Source: Physcomitrium patens (taxonomy: Eukaryota > Streptophyta > Bryopsida > Funariales > Funariaceae). Taken from it: a stretch of 64,000 nucleotides of DNA. Where the stretch lies: the NCBI RefSeq assembly GCF_000002425.4, contig NC_037260.1, positions 8,665,089 through 8,729,088 of the forward strand. The letters are read 5' to 3'. The notes beneath the pieces are model-generated. The model was given only the letters and a program-made list of their open reading frames with translations. It did not search any database and was not told where the DNA came from. This document shows, one piece after another, positions 47,176 through 59,481 of the stretch. Every line of letters starts with the position of its first letter. The first letter of the stretch is position 1. A program made the position numbers and the translations under genes.

Positions 47176-49944
47176 CTATAAGGAACTTATTCATCTCCTT
47201 TTTTATAAGGACTATGTTAACTGCTGGTCTTCCTATTTTTTACTAATAAAACCAATATTTTTGTATTTTTTACTTTACTATGGTATTTAAAAATATCTAA
47301 TTAGCTTAAAAATCTTGCAAGGCCTTCAACTCTTATTCTATTTCTTCATAATGTCTTTCTAAAATGATAAAAATTATTTTTAACAAAATCTTGAAAATTA
47401 TTCAAAAAATTTCTTAAAATTTTGAAATAAAATTTTAAATAAATTCTAAAAACTCCTATAATATTTTTATGATTTTTATATCAAATTAAGAATAAAATTT
47501 CTAACTTTGGTAATTTTTATAAAATTAAAACTAATTCAAAACAACAATAAATCTTATTTTTTGTGTAAATACTTAAAAAGATGTGTGGTTCTTTTTTATT
47601 CTTCTTTTGACTACTAACTAGCATTTATAATTTTTTATAAGTAATTTATGTAGATATTTATGTAGGCCAATTCAAAGATTAATATCAATATCTAAATATA
47701 AATACTTAATAATAAGAATAAATATTAAATCAGCAAAGATAATTGTTTCTAAGATTTATTAAGATTATTTTTTATAATTTATTTTTCAATAAGAATCTTG
47801 TGACTTATTAACCAATATTAATTCAAAAAAATATATAAATAATATAAAATATTCTTTAATCTTAATATTTTCATAATTAAATAATTTAAAATTATACTTT
47901 TAATAGTATTATCAATTAACATTCATTAATAGAAATTATAATGTATTATAGATTAATATAGATAAGATCATTTGATTAATATTTTAAAAAATAAAAAATA
48001 AATCTATATTATTATTTTTTTGCAAGTAATGATTGTTAATTGTTTATTTAAGAGAGTAATCACTTAAGATAGTAAAACTATTATTGTAAAATAAATCTTA
48101 GATAATTATTGGATTATTTGCAATAAATAATATCTAACTGGTTGAATGACCACTAAAATAGCATGATTTTAGTCCAAGATAGATGAAAAATCTAGTTAAA
48201 ATAGAGGTTGGTTTTTAGATGATGGCTAGGATTTGAGAAGTAGTGAGAACTTTCATCCTTATCTTCTTTCATTCTCACATGTAATATTGTTGGAGAGTGA
48301 TAGGAAGAAGTTAGAGATTTGATTTAGGCCTAGAAAGATAAGAAAGAGGATTTAGGAGGTTAGTTTAAGGCCAATGTATACATGAATATATTACTAATAT
48401 TAAAATCTTTAGTATTGAAGGAGTGAAATTAATAATAAATAATATTCAATAAATTATTTAATATAATAAATAATAAAAAATATTCAAAGTAAAGATTATT
48501 AGTAAAGATTATTAGTAAAAATTAAATATTAGTAATAAATATAAAAATAGTAATAAAGAGTTATGAATTTATTAGATAAATAAATTATTAGATAATAAAA
48601 TCATAGGTAATAAAAAATTGGAGGGAAAAAAAAAGAAGTATAAATAAATAGTGAAAAAAACTTAAAATCAATGATAAGAATATATTTAGAAAATTAGACT
48701 AATAAATCATAAGATTTTAATAAAATAATAAAAATAAACTAAAAATAAATAAAATTAAAATAGATTTATTAAAAAACCTAAAAAGAAAATTAAAAGATAA
48801 AAAGTACTATTATAAAAGACTTGTAAATTTATATTATATCATAATTTTGTAGGAATTCTAGTTTATAAGCAAAAAATTGAAAAACTTGATGATAGTAAAA
48901 ATAATCTAAATAAGAGCAATAGCTACTAACAAACTAAAAGAAAACCAAAATTTAGTAGAAAAATGAGGTATTGATTAGAAATAAAGAACAAGAAGGAATA
49001 ATACTTAAAGAATTAGAAGAGAGCTTGAATAAAAAAGATCCATAGCTCCTATCTAAAAAGCTACCTACAAGAACAGATTTAATTTATTAGTAAAACAAAG
49101 TAGACTAGCAAAATACTATTGAAGAATATGAGGAGAAAAAAGTAGTAACTATACTATAATAGATAGATGCTATCAAAGATTGAACAAGGATGAAATAGCT
49201 ATGAGACAAGTAATAGAAAGACTAATTAAATATAAGCTTAAGAAGGACTAGATAGTAGCTAAAATAAGCAAAAATATGAATAAAAAAATTAGTTCTATAG
49301 AAATTATTATCAAAAAAAGATTAAATACATGATAGACATTGATTTATTGGAAAAAATTCAAGCCAAAAAATACTACTTGAAATAAAGAAAAAGATTAGAT
49401 TAATTATAGGTGATTTAATATTAATTTTAAGAATTGATATAAAAAGAAAAAAGATAAAAAAAAATATAAAAGCTTATTGCCATCACTAAGAAACAAAAGG
49501 AGAGACTTTTAAGACTACAAGATAGAGATGCCTAATAGTATTAGTATTCTAATATAAGCTTGATTAAAACCTTTGATAAATACTAGAAAGATGATATAAG
49601 AAGCAATAGTAGACAACATATGCTTTGATCAAGAGAGAAATCTCTTGATTATTTGGTAAAGATAATGGAAACTATAGAGAAGAAATTGGAGTTGATTACA
49701 ATAAAAGATAAGGTAGTAATAGAAGTTTTTTTTTATCTCTTAAGATATCTAAGACCAAGATATAAGTATCACTAACCTTTAAGAATTAGATGGTACAATT
49801 TATCTAAGATAAATTTTAAAGAACAAAATTTGATAAAGAAGAAGAATAAGACCATAGGCAATTCAAAGAGTTTAAGGCTAGATAACAAGATAATAGATAA
49901 GCAAAGAAAAAAAAATAGAAGCCAACATGCTATAATAGAATTTT
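47176..49944. other. AT-rich DNA, no gene seen
   Basis: The part 48840-49940 is A-rich and C-poor on the plus strand, as in coding strands of decayed gag genes, but no motif is readable. A small G-richer patch lies at 48120-48380. Confidence 0.45.
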
Positions 49945-50411
49945 TGTGATGGACATACATATTTACTCCAAAAATTACTTATATAATTAAGTAGAAGTAA
50001 ATAAAATATATTAATTTTATAATATCTTTGAAGCTTCATAGATGCAATTTTGACTTTAAATATGTTTTTAGTTGATTGATAGATTTGAAACTTAATCAAT
50101 AAGTTAACCATGTGCCATACATATTGATAGCTTATATTGTCTAGCAAAATCAACATATGTTAGAGGTCTTATAGAATATTTTCATATGGTTCTTATTTAG
50201 AGAGCATGTATAGAGATAAGAATGAAGTCTTATTCACTCTTTTCAATGCCTTTCTAATCTTTAGTCTTATTTGAAGACTTTCTAGTCTTCTTATCTTTGA
50301 TAATAGCCATTCTAATTTAATATATTATCATCTTTGAGTGATTTTTTAGTCTTTTTGAGTGTCATAAGAGTATATTGAGGATTATTTTGTTTGATATTTA
50401 TGTCCTTGATA
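49945..50411 (+). repeat. Near-complete chromovirus LTR, plus orientation
   Basis: Runs from TGTGATGGACATAC to GTCCTTGATA, matching the family termini TGTCATGGACATAC and CCTTGACA with single transitions. Internal blocks (AGCTTCATAGATGC, TTGATTGATAGATT, GAATGAAGTCTTATTCACTC) match the other copies. No clear 5-bp duplication remains. Confidence 0.75.
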
Positions 50412-51720
50412 TTTGTATAAGAAATAAATAGTGAAGTTGAAACAAGCAATATGCTTCAAAAAAAATGCAAAGAAGCTTAAGAAAAAAATCATAGGAAAGA
50501 AATCAAGCTAAAGTAGGCTATGAAACTATAGTGAGAGAGTAGAAGACTTGAAGAGTAAGACCATGAAAGGTAGAGATAGAAGATTCTTGGAACCTAACAA
50601 GAAGCTTAAAAAATAAAATAAAATAAAGTAAGAACTTGAATGATATGAATTTGTACTATAAGAGACTTTATATTAAGAATCAAGTGCTTATAGCAGAAAT
50701 CTTAAAAAATAGATGAACAAAGAAAAGAGGCCTAAGAATAGGAAGCTAAATGTTGCACTATTATTATTTAATAACAAGATATATTAAAAAAAAAGGTAAA
50801 AAACTAGAGATTTTATAGAAAGTTGCTTTATGGATCTAGCCTTGACTACTATAGATCAAAGAATGGCAATTTGTCTTTATGAATTGAGAAGAAGTATTGG
50901 AGATTTTGATTTTTTTAGTTGCTGGTTCAAAGAAACTAGAAGGTAATGCAGTACATATTTAGAGATTATAAACTGATTCCTTAAGAGAAAAAAGAATTTG
51001 AACAATATATGTGGATCACTTAATTAGTGATGAATAGAAATTAAATGCACCTAAGATAGTATATAAGCCAAATAAAAAAGTAGAAATTAAAATGAGAGTT
51101 TTATTAGCAAGAATTAGATTTGGAAGGCCAAAAAGGCTATTAAGAGCTACTAGAAGATTCAAAGTACAATCTATATCATTAATAGATATAAATATGTCAT
51201 TCACAATTAGAAGCTGCAACTATCCTATAATAAGCATAGTAGTGATTGTTGAAATATTACTAGTAGTTCTAATATTTGTTCAACTAATTGTACTATTAGT
51301 TGTTATATCAACACATAGAATATAGATGAAACTATTATTATATACATGATACAAAGAAAGAATAAATTTAGATGCTCATATTTTTTAGTTTGAGAGGACT
51401 TTGTAGCATAATAGAGAAGGTGATGAATAAGTAATTATTAATTTATTTAGTATAACATTATTAGATAAATGTGAGCTATCAATTATACTCTAAAATTTAA
51501 AATTTTGTTATTCTTCTATTTTATGATAATTAAGCATATTAAATCAAGATTTATATAAGTGGAATTTAGTTTTATAGAATTTTTAGGATTACAACCCTTG
51601 ATGGTATAAATTATAGCTTAATTTCTTGAATTAGGTTAATTAGGACTAAATTGATAAGAGTTAAAAAATTAGAATATCAACTTAGTTAGTTTAATAATTT
51701 AGATGTTGTTAGTCATTACT
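50412..51720. other. Decayed AT-rich DNA, probably retroelement interior
   Basis: Follows the plus-strand LTR and is purine-rich on the plus strand, but no domain can be read. A 77-codon plus frame at 51092-51325 is hydrophobic low-complexity and taken as chance. Confidence 0.4.
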
Positions 51721-51770
51721 ATGAAGGTTGACTAAAAGCCTATGAGTGCACTTATAATCATTCACATGAT

Positions 51771-52212
51771 TTAGGAGTTGGAATTATAATTCCCTAAAAG
51801 ATTAGTGAAGTGAGCAATGATAATTTTGAATTTTCCTCCAAATTTGACAAATTCAAGCAACATGGTGGTTCTTCTAATTAATAGGAGTCTTTTTAATGCA
51901 ATGGTGGTACCAGGTTTATCTTGTAGAGTGAAGAAAACAAAATCAGCACCCTCTCCTTCAAAATACAAGTGAAGCAATGAAATTATCATTTTGAAGAATT
52001 TTACAAAAATATTGACAAGATCCTTATAAGTAAAAACTTCCATGAAAATTATAATTGATCATAGATTGAGGCATAAAAATAGTTGATCTTAGCTTAAAAA
52101 GGTATTTTGAATACAATAGAGAAGTTAGATTTACCAAAAAATGCTTTCTTGACCACTTACAAGAGCCATTAGCCTTGATAATGAGATTGACTCTTGGATG
52201 AATGAAGGCCAT
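51771..52212 (-). pseudogene. Unrecognised protein-like relic
   Basis: Two overlapping minus frames (52024-52212, 62 codons; 51771-52043, 90 codons) in a patch with higher GC than its surroundings. The translations have non-repetitive, protein-like composition (for example ADFVFFTLQDKPGTTIALKR and KANGSCKWSRKHFLVNLTSL) and the frames would join through one frameshift. I do not recognise the family. It may be a decayed fragment of a host gene or of an unfamiliar mobile element. Confidence 0.4.
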
Positions 52213-52299
52213 AGATCTAGAAGGCTAACTTAAAAACGCTCCTAATTCAACAATTCTAGTTGCAATCTAATGATATAATCTTGAGAATTCCTCCTCTAA

Positions 52300-52600
52300 A
52301 GTTGAGTGATCCAAACTACCATGGTGACCAACCCTCTTCACTTAGAAATTCACTAAAAATTCAAATTGTCTTCAAATCCAACAAAACTTATGCCTTTCAG
52401 AACTTAGCTTATAAATCTTAATGCTTCTAAAATTTCAAATAAATTCAATTATCAGGCACTGAGAAATGCCTTTCCGAACTTGATTGATTCAAACTGCGAA
52501 GGCAGTCGACTCCCTCAAACTCAAAAATTCACCAAAAATTCCTTCTTACTTCAAATCAAGCAAGTATTATCTTGTCAAAAAGCTAACAACAAAAGCTACA
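52300..52600. repeat. Degenerate tandem duplication, offset about 177 bp
   Basis: The block at about 52300-52420 (TGAGTGATCCAAACT, TTCACTAAAAATTC, CTTCAAATCCAACAA) recurs at about 52478-52590 (TGATTGATTCAAACT, TTCACCAAAAATTC, CTTCAAATCAAGCAA). Two imperfect copies, in a GC-richer island with no recognised gene. Confidence 0.65.
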
Positions 52601-52886
52601 ACCATTTGGAATTTCACATTGAAACAAAAGAAACTGAGTGACTGATTGAGGAAAATCCGAGGCCTTTAAAACCCTTGGGGAAGGCCGAGGAGCTATCTAC
52701 CTCAATGAAGCATATTTTAAAACTTAATGTCCATCCTTCACAATTCAGAATCCATACACACACAATCACAAGGTTGCTGCCTTCAATCCTTGCGTGTTGT
52801 CAAGATACCTTTGCTTTCACCTCTCTTATTTTATTTTTACTATTACCTTCACAGTGTCTTGTAATCTCCACATTTCACCTTTTGGC
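52601..52886. other. GC-richer patch, no gene identified
   Basis: A 74-codon plus frame at 52675-52899 begins with ATG but resembles nothing known. Confidence 0.4.
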
Positions 52887-53165
52887 CAATAAATTTTAAC
52901 TTTTAACTTTTAACCTTTAATATTCTCACTTAATTTTTAACTCTAATTTTAACTTTAAATTTTAAACTTAACTTTTAATTATAATTCTTAAACTTAATCT
53001 TTAATTTTAACTTTTTAACTTAATCTTTTAATTTTAAATTTTAACTTAATCTTTTAACTTTAACTTTTAAATTAACTTTTTAAAATTTAACTTTTAACTT
53101 TTAAATTTAATTTTTTAACTTAACTTTTAACTTTAACTTTTAATTCAAACTTAAGCTTTTATTCT
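52887..53165. repeat. Degenerate minisatellite, unit about TTTTAAC
   Basis: About 0.28 kb of imperfect copies of TTTTAAC with variants CTTTAAC and TTTTAATT. Unit length varies around 7-9 bp. Simple-sequence expansion, not coding. Confidence 0.75.
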
Positions 53166-53399
53166 TATGATCAATTAACAGTAATAATTTAGTTAATTTT
53201 TTTTACTATGTTTACATGGTTAATTTCATTTAATATTTTAATTTAATATCTATAACCATTTCTTGGAGGGTATTAATTTGAATTGAATTACAAACATCCA
53301 CATTTAAATTAACTCAAAAATTTCACAATTGAAAGTCCCTCCATTCGACCTCCTGAACCTCTTTTGTGGTGTCAATTTAATGAGTGGTGAATTTGGATC

Positions 53400-55290
53400 T
53401 CACAATAAAGTAAGAGCTTAGTATGAAAATTTCTTTAATAATCATCTCTATTGTTCTTTGGAGGACTTAAAGGCTGCTTTTAGAAAAAAATATAAAAAAT
53501 AGATTACTAAAGAAATTGTCTATTGAAAGGTAAAGTCTTTCAAATAGAGAGATAAGGAGAATGTATAAGATTATTATGATTGGTTCATGATGTTGATTGG
53601 ATGTCTTCAATTGGATCCAAGTAAAGGATTCAAGATTACTAATTTTAAGATTGATTTATTAAATTACATCAAAATTATAATTAATATAGTATTAATGACA
53701 AGCTTGATTGAATTGATTGATGTTAGTAGAAAGCTAATCAAGATAGAGGTGTGGAAGAATAAGTCTATTTGTAAGACTAGAAGTATAATTAATAAAAAAA
53801 TCAATATACAATAAGTACCCAAAAAATATTGTGATACATACAAGAAGCATAGGCATGGAAACAAGCACTGTTGATTCAATCTTAACAATTCTAAGAGTTT
53901 ATAAGGCAAGAAAAAAAATATATTTTTAAGAATAAATAAGATATTGATATAATATTAGCCAGTAATTAACTAAATAACCAGAATCCTAAGCATTTAAGAC
54001 TCTTTAATCTATGAGGACATGTTAATTAATAAAGTGGATTTAATCCAAGACCAGATGAATATTTTTTGTATTATGAATTAAGATATAGATATTAGAACTA
54101 TCTAAAGAAGTATCTAAAAGAGTAGTTTTTGACTAGTATAGAATAATAAAATTTAAAATTGAATTATCATATTAATGATATAGAGATCAAATGGATGAAT
54201 GAGCTTAATGACCTAGTAAATATGGCCAATATAATTCAAGCCCAACAACACAAGATAAGACTGCTACTACTAGAGGAAGAGATCAAGGTGCATAAATCTT
54301 GCAAGATTCATATTAAGAAAGATTGAAAGGAAGAAGAATAGTTCAAAAATTCAATGATTGGAGTCTTTAAGGAAATTCAATTGAAAAAAACTAAAGAGTA
54401 GAAAGTAATAAAAGATGCCTAGAATTAAGCAAATTCTTTAAATAAAAATACTGCCAAAGTAGAGCTGGTGGAAAATAACTAGGACACATTTTTGAACTTA
54501 GATGCTTTAGACTATACCACCTAAGTAAATTTTCTAATAGATGAACAATCTCTAGAGATAAGTTTTGATGAAGATAAGAAATAGTTTGCAAAGGTGATAG
54601 ATTAGTATATATTAGATAATTCCAATATTATTATTTTTGGATAATTATTACAAATCGCTCTAAATATTATGAATTTTGTAAAGGCTCATGTATTTTGAAA
54701 TTTGGATACTATTACAAATTTGGATTTAAATCCAATACCAATTAGAGAGCTAAAAACTAGTTAGTTAAATAAGAAAGAAAGTATGAGTAGTTTAGTAGTA
54801 GATGTTGATTGGAAACTACATATATTGTCAATGTATGTTTGAAATAAGATCCTAGACCATGTGATGCTCTATGGTATGCTGAATATCAATTTTATCATTG
54901 AAATAGAACTAGTGAGAATAGGACCTGTAATTTTCTTTATAAATAGAAGATAGCCAACCAAATAATATTAGAATTAAATAAGATGATCCAAAATATAAAG
55001 ATTCATATACTTGGTATTCATTACTTCATCACTATAATCATCATTAAAAATAAAGAGGTGAATGAGGCATAAAGTATGCTACTAGGTTGTTCTTCCTTGA
55101 TTAATACAAAAATCAATAACAAATGGAATATCAACATGATAACTATTTGGAATAATAGAATAATAAAAATTATTTCAATCAATCAAAAAAAGAGGCATAG
55201 ATCTAAGTTATTGAAAGTACTAATTTACTACAATTTTATTAAAGGACTCATAGAAGAAAAAAAAACTTTAGTTAACCAATGAACATAATA
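53400..55290 (+). mobile_element. Decayed gypsy gag-protease relic
   Basis: Plus strand. An open frame at 53587-53814 reads like gag capsid. A CCHC zinc-knuckle relic lies at 53830-53871 (CDTYKKHRHGNKHC, correct spacing, second Cys changed to Tyr). Protease remnants follow near 54820-54930 and at 55073-55180, where MLLGCSSLINTKINNKW stands in the position of the LLGRPWL-type block. The active-site Asp appears changed to Tyr. I find no RT, RNase H or integrase sequence after it before 57.2 kb. Confidence 0.6.
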
Positions 55291-55343
55291 TATTAGTCAT
55301 TATAATAGTAATATTGCCTAAAATAGATAGGTATGAAGAAACA

Positions 55344-55349
<6 letters not shown>

Positions 55350-55378
<29 letters not shown>
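55350..55378. repeat. (TA)n microsatellite
   Basis: About 14 TA units. Confidence 0.9.
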
Positions 55379-55383
<5 letters not shown>

Positions 55384-55956
55384 TGCAATAAGTAGAAACA
55401 AATATAATATATTTTAAAGTTGACCACTACAAAAGAAGTGAGAATCCAATGCATGAAATTGGAGAACATAATCAGTACTTAACTTAAATCCATTGTTTAA
55501 TTAGTTATAGAGAACAAGCAAGTAAGACGTTAGATAGAAATTTCAAATTGAAGTTTTTTAATCAAAAGTAGGAGACTAATTAAACACTTACAAGCTACAT
55601 CTAAAGGTAATTGATAGATGACATTGCAACCTATAGTAAAAACTAAGGAAGAAAATTTAAATACATACTTTAATTTATTGAAGCTTATTTTTAATTTCTT
55701 TTATTTTATTTTATTATATTTTAACTTAATAATGATCCAAAAGATGAAAAAATAGTGAAGTAAGAGAAGTTGCTTAAGTAGGTAGAAATAATAAGAGCCT
55801 CATGTAGCATCCAAGACATTATTTTAGTCTTGGATACAAATAATGAAAGAAAAGTTGCTTTCAACCCTAGCTTTAAAGAAACAAAATTATCTTAGGTTAA
55901 AGAACCAAATGATTGTAAGTACTAACTTCAGAGAAGTGAATACTAAAATGGTATAG

Positions 55957-55989
<33 letters not shown>

Positions 55990-57224
55990 TACCAAAGAAT
56001 AAAAGATTTGTTAAAAGACTAGTACAAAGATTAGTAGAAAAATTCTTATCTTTTTTAGGCCAATTTACTAGATTAGGAAGTCAATACTTATTTTTTTATA
56101 GCCAAGTAGGAAGTTGTTGAGGCAAATTTAGACCTTCAAGTAGGCAATTTGGAAAAATATTTAGCAAGTATAAGTTTTAGAAGATATGAATTCTTTAAAA
56201 TTAAAAAATAATTCTTTTTCATTGAGTTAAGAAATTAATAATAATAAAATTATATATCTATTTATACAACATCTTAAAACAAGTAAACACACTAATTATT
56301 GCACTTAAAATATTGAATGCTTCAAATGGCTAAAAAATATTTTATTGGAACTAAATAATTAATTTAATAATAAATACAAGTGTAAACATGTCGATAAGGC
56401 ACTTTTGATATCTTAAGCATGGTATAATTTGAGCAATCAATGAAATAAGTTTCAACCCTTTAAACCAAAAAACCAATTAATTTCTTATGAATAACTTTTA
56501 ATATTTGCTTTGATTATGTCTTAATTCTATCTTGCTTACAATCCACTAAATCTTTAAATCTTTATTCTTGAAAAAGATTATATTGATCATTATAGGTCTA
56601 TTATTTGATTTTTTGTTTGTCTAATCATCATCTTTGTGTTGTAAATTTTACTTGATTATTTTTGTCTCATGATAAGTCTATTTTATATATATTTTTTATT
56701 TATCTTAATTATATTATGTGATAATTATATTTTATTCTAATATTAAATATAGCAAAGAAGTGACATGGCAATATAGCTAATGTAGATGAATCATGATGAC
56801 TTAGCATAGAATTTATAGTAGAAGTCATGAAGTGACTCAATGGCATCATGGTCAAGTAAGAAGCAATATAAGAAACAAGTGCATCATTGATAAAAGGTGA
56901 CAAAAAGTAAGATCATCACTTCTACATTGATGTAGGTTAGAATTTGTTAAGACTTTACAATCTAATAATCAACAACATTAGTTGTATGGCTTTTTTTTTA
57001 TTAGATTATTTTTCCATGCAATTACTTTCTTTCTTGCAGAATACCATCTTTCTAATTATAATGTAGGTTCCAATGCATTCATAGATCCAACATCTTTCTT
57101 AGTTTTACTTAATATATATTCAAAACTCTCAAAGCAAAGACGAACAATACTTACAAAATGTAAATTTATGCAAGTTAGACTCTATTCAAAAGAGAGATTG
57201 CTTCAATTGTAAGACAAAGAGTAT
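55379..57224. other. AT-rich DNA with a (TTA)n run, no gene seen
   Basis: (TTA)n at about 55960-55990. Short chance frames at 56709-56903 and 56982-57212. Confidence 0.5.
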
Positions 57225-57704
57225 GAATAAATTCCACCCTTTAATCTAAATTACAAGATGGTCTCAATTAAAGCTTGATTATAATTAATGGTGTAAAATA
57301 AAGAAAGTAAATAATAAGAAAAAAAAAGAAGACAAAACAAGTGAAATAAATAAAATCAAGCAATTATACAATTCAAAACTTGGTCATAGTTTGTTCATTG
57401 AATTTTTATTAAATAAAAAAGAAAAATTAAAAATTAAAAATTATTTTTAAAAAGATATTTTTTTTAATATTTCAATAATATAAAAAATATATAAATTTAA
57501 ATTACTATAAATAGGTTATGAAGATTTAAAGATAATAAATAAATAAATAAATAAATAGTTAAATAAAAATATTTTTATATCAAGGATAATTTGTATATAG
57601 ATCAAGGATTCGAGCTTCATCAAGGCTCACATATAATATATTTGGATGTATTAGTGAGGCGATGAGGCCTTATACTCATCTTCCTAATCACATTCAAGGT
57701 GTAT
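57225..57704. repeat. Dispersed direct repeat, copy 2
   Basis: Partner of 46725-47175, same orientation, 10.5 kb away. It stops exactly where the LTR-like sequence at 57705 starts, so that element may have inserted into the end of this repeat. Contains an (AAAT)n run at about 57538-57556. Confidence 0.65.
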
Positions 57705-58285
57705 TGTTCTTGTTGCGTTCAAGCTTCAGTAGACCAAAGGAATTATACTAATAGAAGTGGATTCAAACACGAGGAAAGACTGGTTATATGAATTGGGTCT
57801 ATTAGTGTCACAATTGACTATACTTTGGCTATCAGAAATCAATTATCAAACTACAAAACATCAAGGCTTACTACTTTCGTCTTAATTCAATCCATAATCT
57901 ATTCTACAATTATCAATTCAACAATACTTCTCTCAATTACAATTTTTCATAAGAAAATAATAAAAAAAACAAAGAGGTAGAACCAAGCTTACCGTGGCTT
58001 ACGACTCTCAGTCTGACTCTCAGCTTACGACTCTCATAGTTTGGCTCTCGGCTTACGACTCTCATAGTCTGGCTCTCAACTTCTCTTTCTTCAACCTATT
58101 TATCCTACCAAAAAGATGATCCGTCAGCCAGCAGATTCCAAAGGTTATGACTCTTTGAATTCTTAACCATTTATTCCGCTAACAACCTACTATTACCAAC
58201 TAAACAGCCTAACCATTAGTCTAATTCTCAAGGTTATTAATAACTAACCAGTAACTTATCACAAAGTTTATTTACCTATTCTACA
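57705..58285 (-). repeat. LTR related to the 9.87-kb element, with 3' internal stub
   Basis: Shares with the LTR at 10503-11201 the AAGAGGTAGAACCAAGCTTACC block and the end CTATTCTACA, followed by the same polypurine complement TAGCCCCACTCC (58286-58298) and an ACAACGTCTTCACAAACAT stretch matching interior sequence at 11225-11240. So it is the 3' LTR of a minus-strand relative whose interior is cut off after about 98 bp by the chromovirus LTR at 58384. Left limit TGTTCTTG is inferred. Less deaminated than the relics around it. Confidence 0.75.
57997..58078. repeat. Three tandem 26-28 bp repeats inside the LTR
   Basis: Units start GCTTACGACTCTCA at 57997, 58023 and 58051 (26, 28 and 28 bp). 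The LTR at 10503-11201 has a single diverged unit at the equivalent place (near CTCACACTATCACAGTCTGG). Tandem repeats in U3/R are often promoter or enhancer modules. Confidence 0.88.
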
Positions 58286-58383
58286 TAGCCCCACTCCTAA
58301 TTATACAACGTCTTCACAAACATTATTTAGCCTCAACTTATAAAGACGTAGCAATGTTAGCTTCTTCAATCAATGGCATTGGT

Positions 58384-58924
58384 TGTCAAGGATAAGAACT
58401 CGATGAAAAATCAATTCAGACAAGTGAGCCTTTACTCAAAGAAAGTTAATAAAATATAAATAAATAAGTATGTATATTGAAAGAGAAATTAGAATGGCTA
58501 TTGTCAAAAGACAAGAAAATTAGAGACCCTTGAAACTAGACTTGGAACAAGAAAGGAGTTGACAAAAGTGAAGAAGGCTTCACTCTTGTCTCTATATATA
58601 CTATCTAACTAGGGGCTACGTGGTAACATTCTATAGGACCTCCAATATGTGTTGACTTTGTAGGACACATGCCTTGACTTACAAGACAAGTTTTTCTATG
58701 TGTGGACCATATAGTTAGCTTGATTTTCAAGCTAACAACATGTGTGGTACATGGCCAACTTGTTGACCACGTTTCTAATCCAAAAAATCAATTAAAGACA
58801 CCTATGAAGTCAAAGCAGTGTCTATGAAGCTTTTAGGAAGCTTCCATATTAAATACTATAGAATTAACTTACTTTTACTTACTTGTATATGTAATTACTA
58901 GCTTATATGAGTATGTCCATGACA
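58384..58924 (-). repeat. 3' LTR of the chromovirus at the right end
   Basis: 541 bp running from TGTCAAGG to CCATGACA, which gives short inverted termini (TGTCA/TGACA). A minus-strand polypurine tract (AGAAGGAGGGGT, about 58926-58938) lies directly inside. The matching 5' LTR is beyond position 64000. Best-preserved reference for the LTR copies elsewhere in the window. Confidence 0.88.
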
Positions 58925-59481
58925 TTACCCCTCCTTCTAGGGACGAGTTCCACGAAGAACAGTCATCATATGTTGAAAAAATCTATGATGCGACGAATTG
59001 TATTCGCCACATACTCTGATCTTTGTTCTCTTTGAAGATGATTGATAGGGCCTCTCAACCATCAGTAGTGTTCCATACCAAGGCGAGAAGACCACCCAGT
59101 TATTTGATCATTGTTGAGGCCTTCATAATTTCCTTCGAATAGAACATTTGGAATACCATCAGGAGTTGTTCCTACCTCTAGCAAAATCACCAAACATTGG
59201 GAGTCCCTTCCCAAATCGTGATACCAAATGCGTTGTATCTTGCCATCTATTCAAGAAAGAATATTTCATTCTTGAAGATCTTTATCTCAATTACATCATC
59301 TTGAAGGTTGTGACAATCATAATGTCTTGTCCGATAGGTCAGCAAATGAAGGCTCTTGAATCGAATCTGCTAGTTGTTGGTTCTCCATCTCTTGAGCGTC
59401 ACAACTACAAAGAAGCTACAAACAAGGATTGAAAGTAGAATGTTATCTTGCCTAGATGTTGTTTCTTTTATAAAGAAGGTT

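Noticed and set aside
55810-55834. Small hairpin with an 8-bp stem (TCCAAGAC/GTCTTGGA).
   Set aside because: Isolated, short, and of a kind expected by chance in 64 kb; no neighbouring element boundary supports a MITE.
57600-57640. A TTCGAGCTTCATCAAGG string looking like a tRNA T-loop (also near 47080).
   Set aside because: No acceptor stem or anticodon arm can be folded around it; it is part of the dispersed direct repeat.
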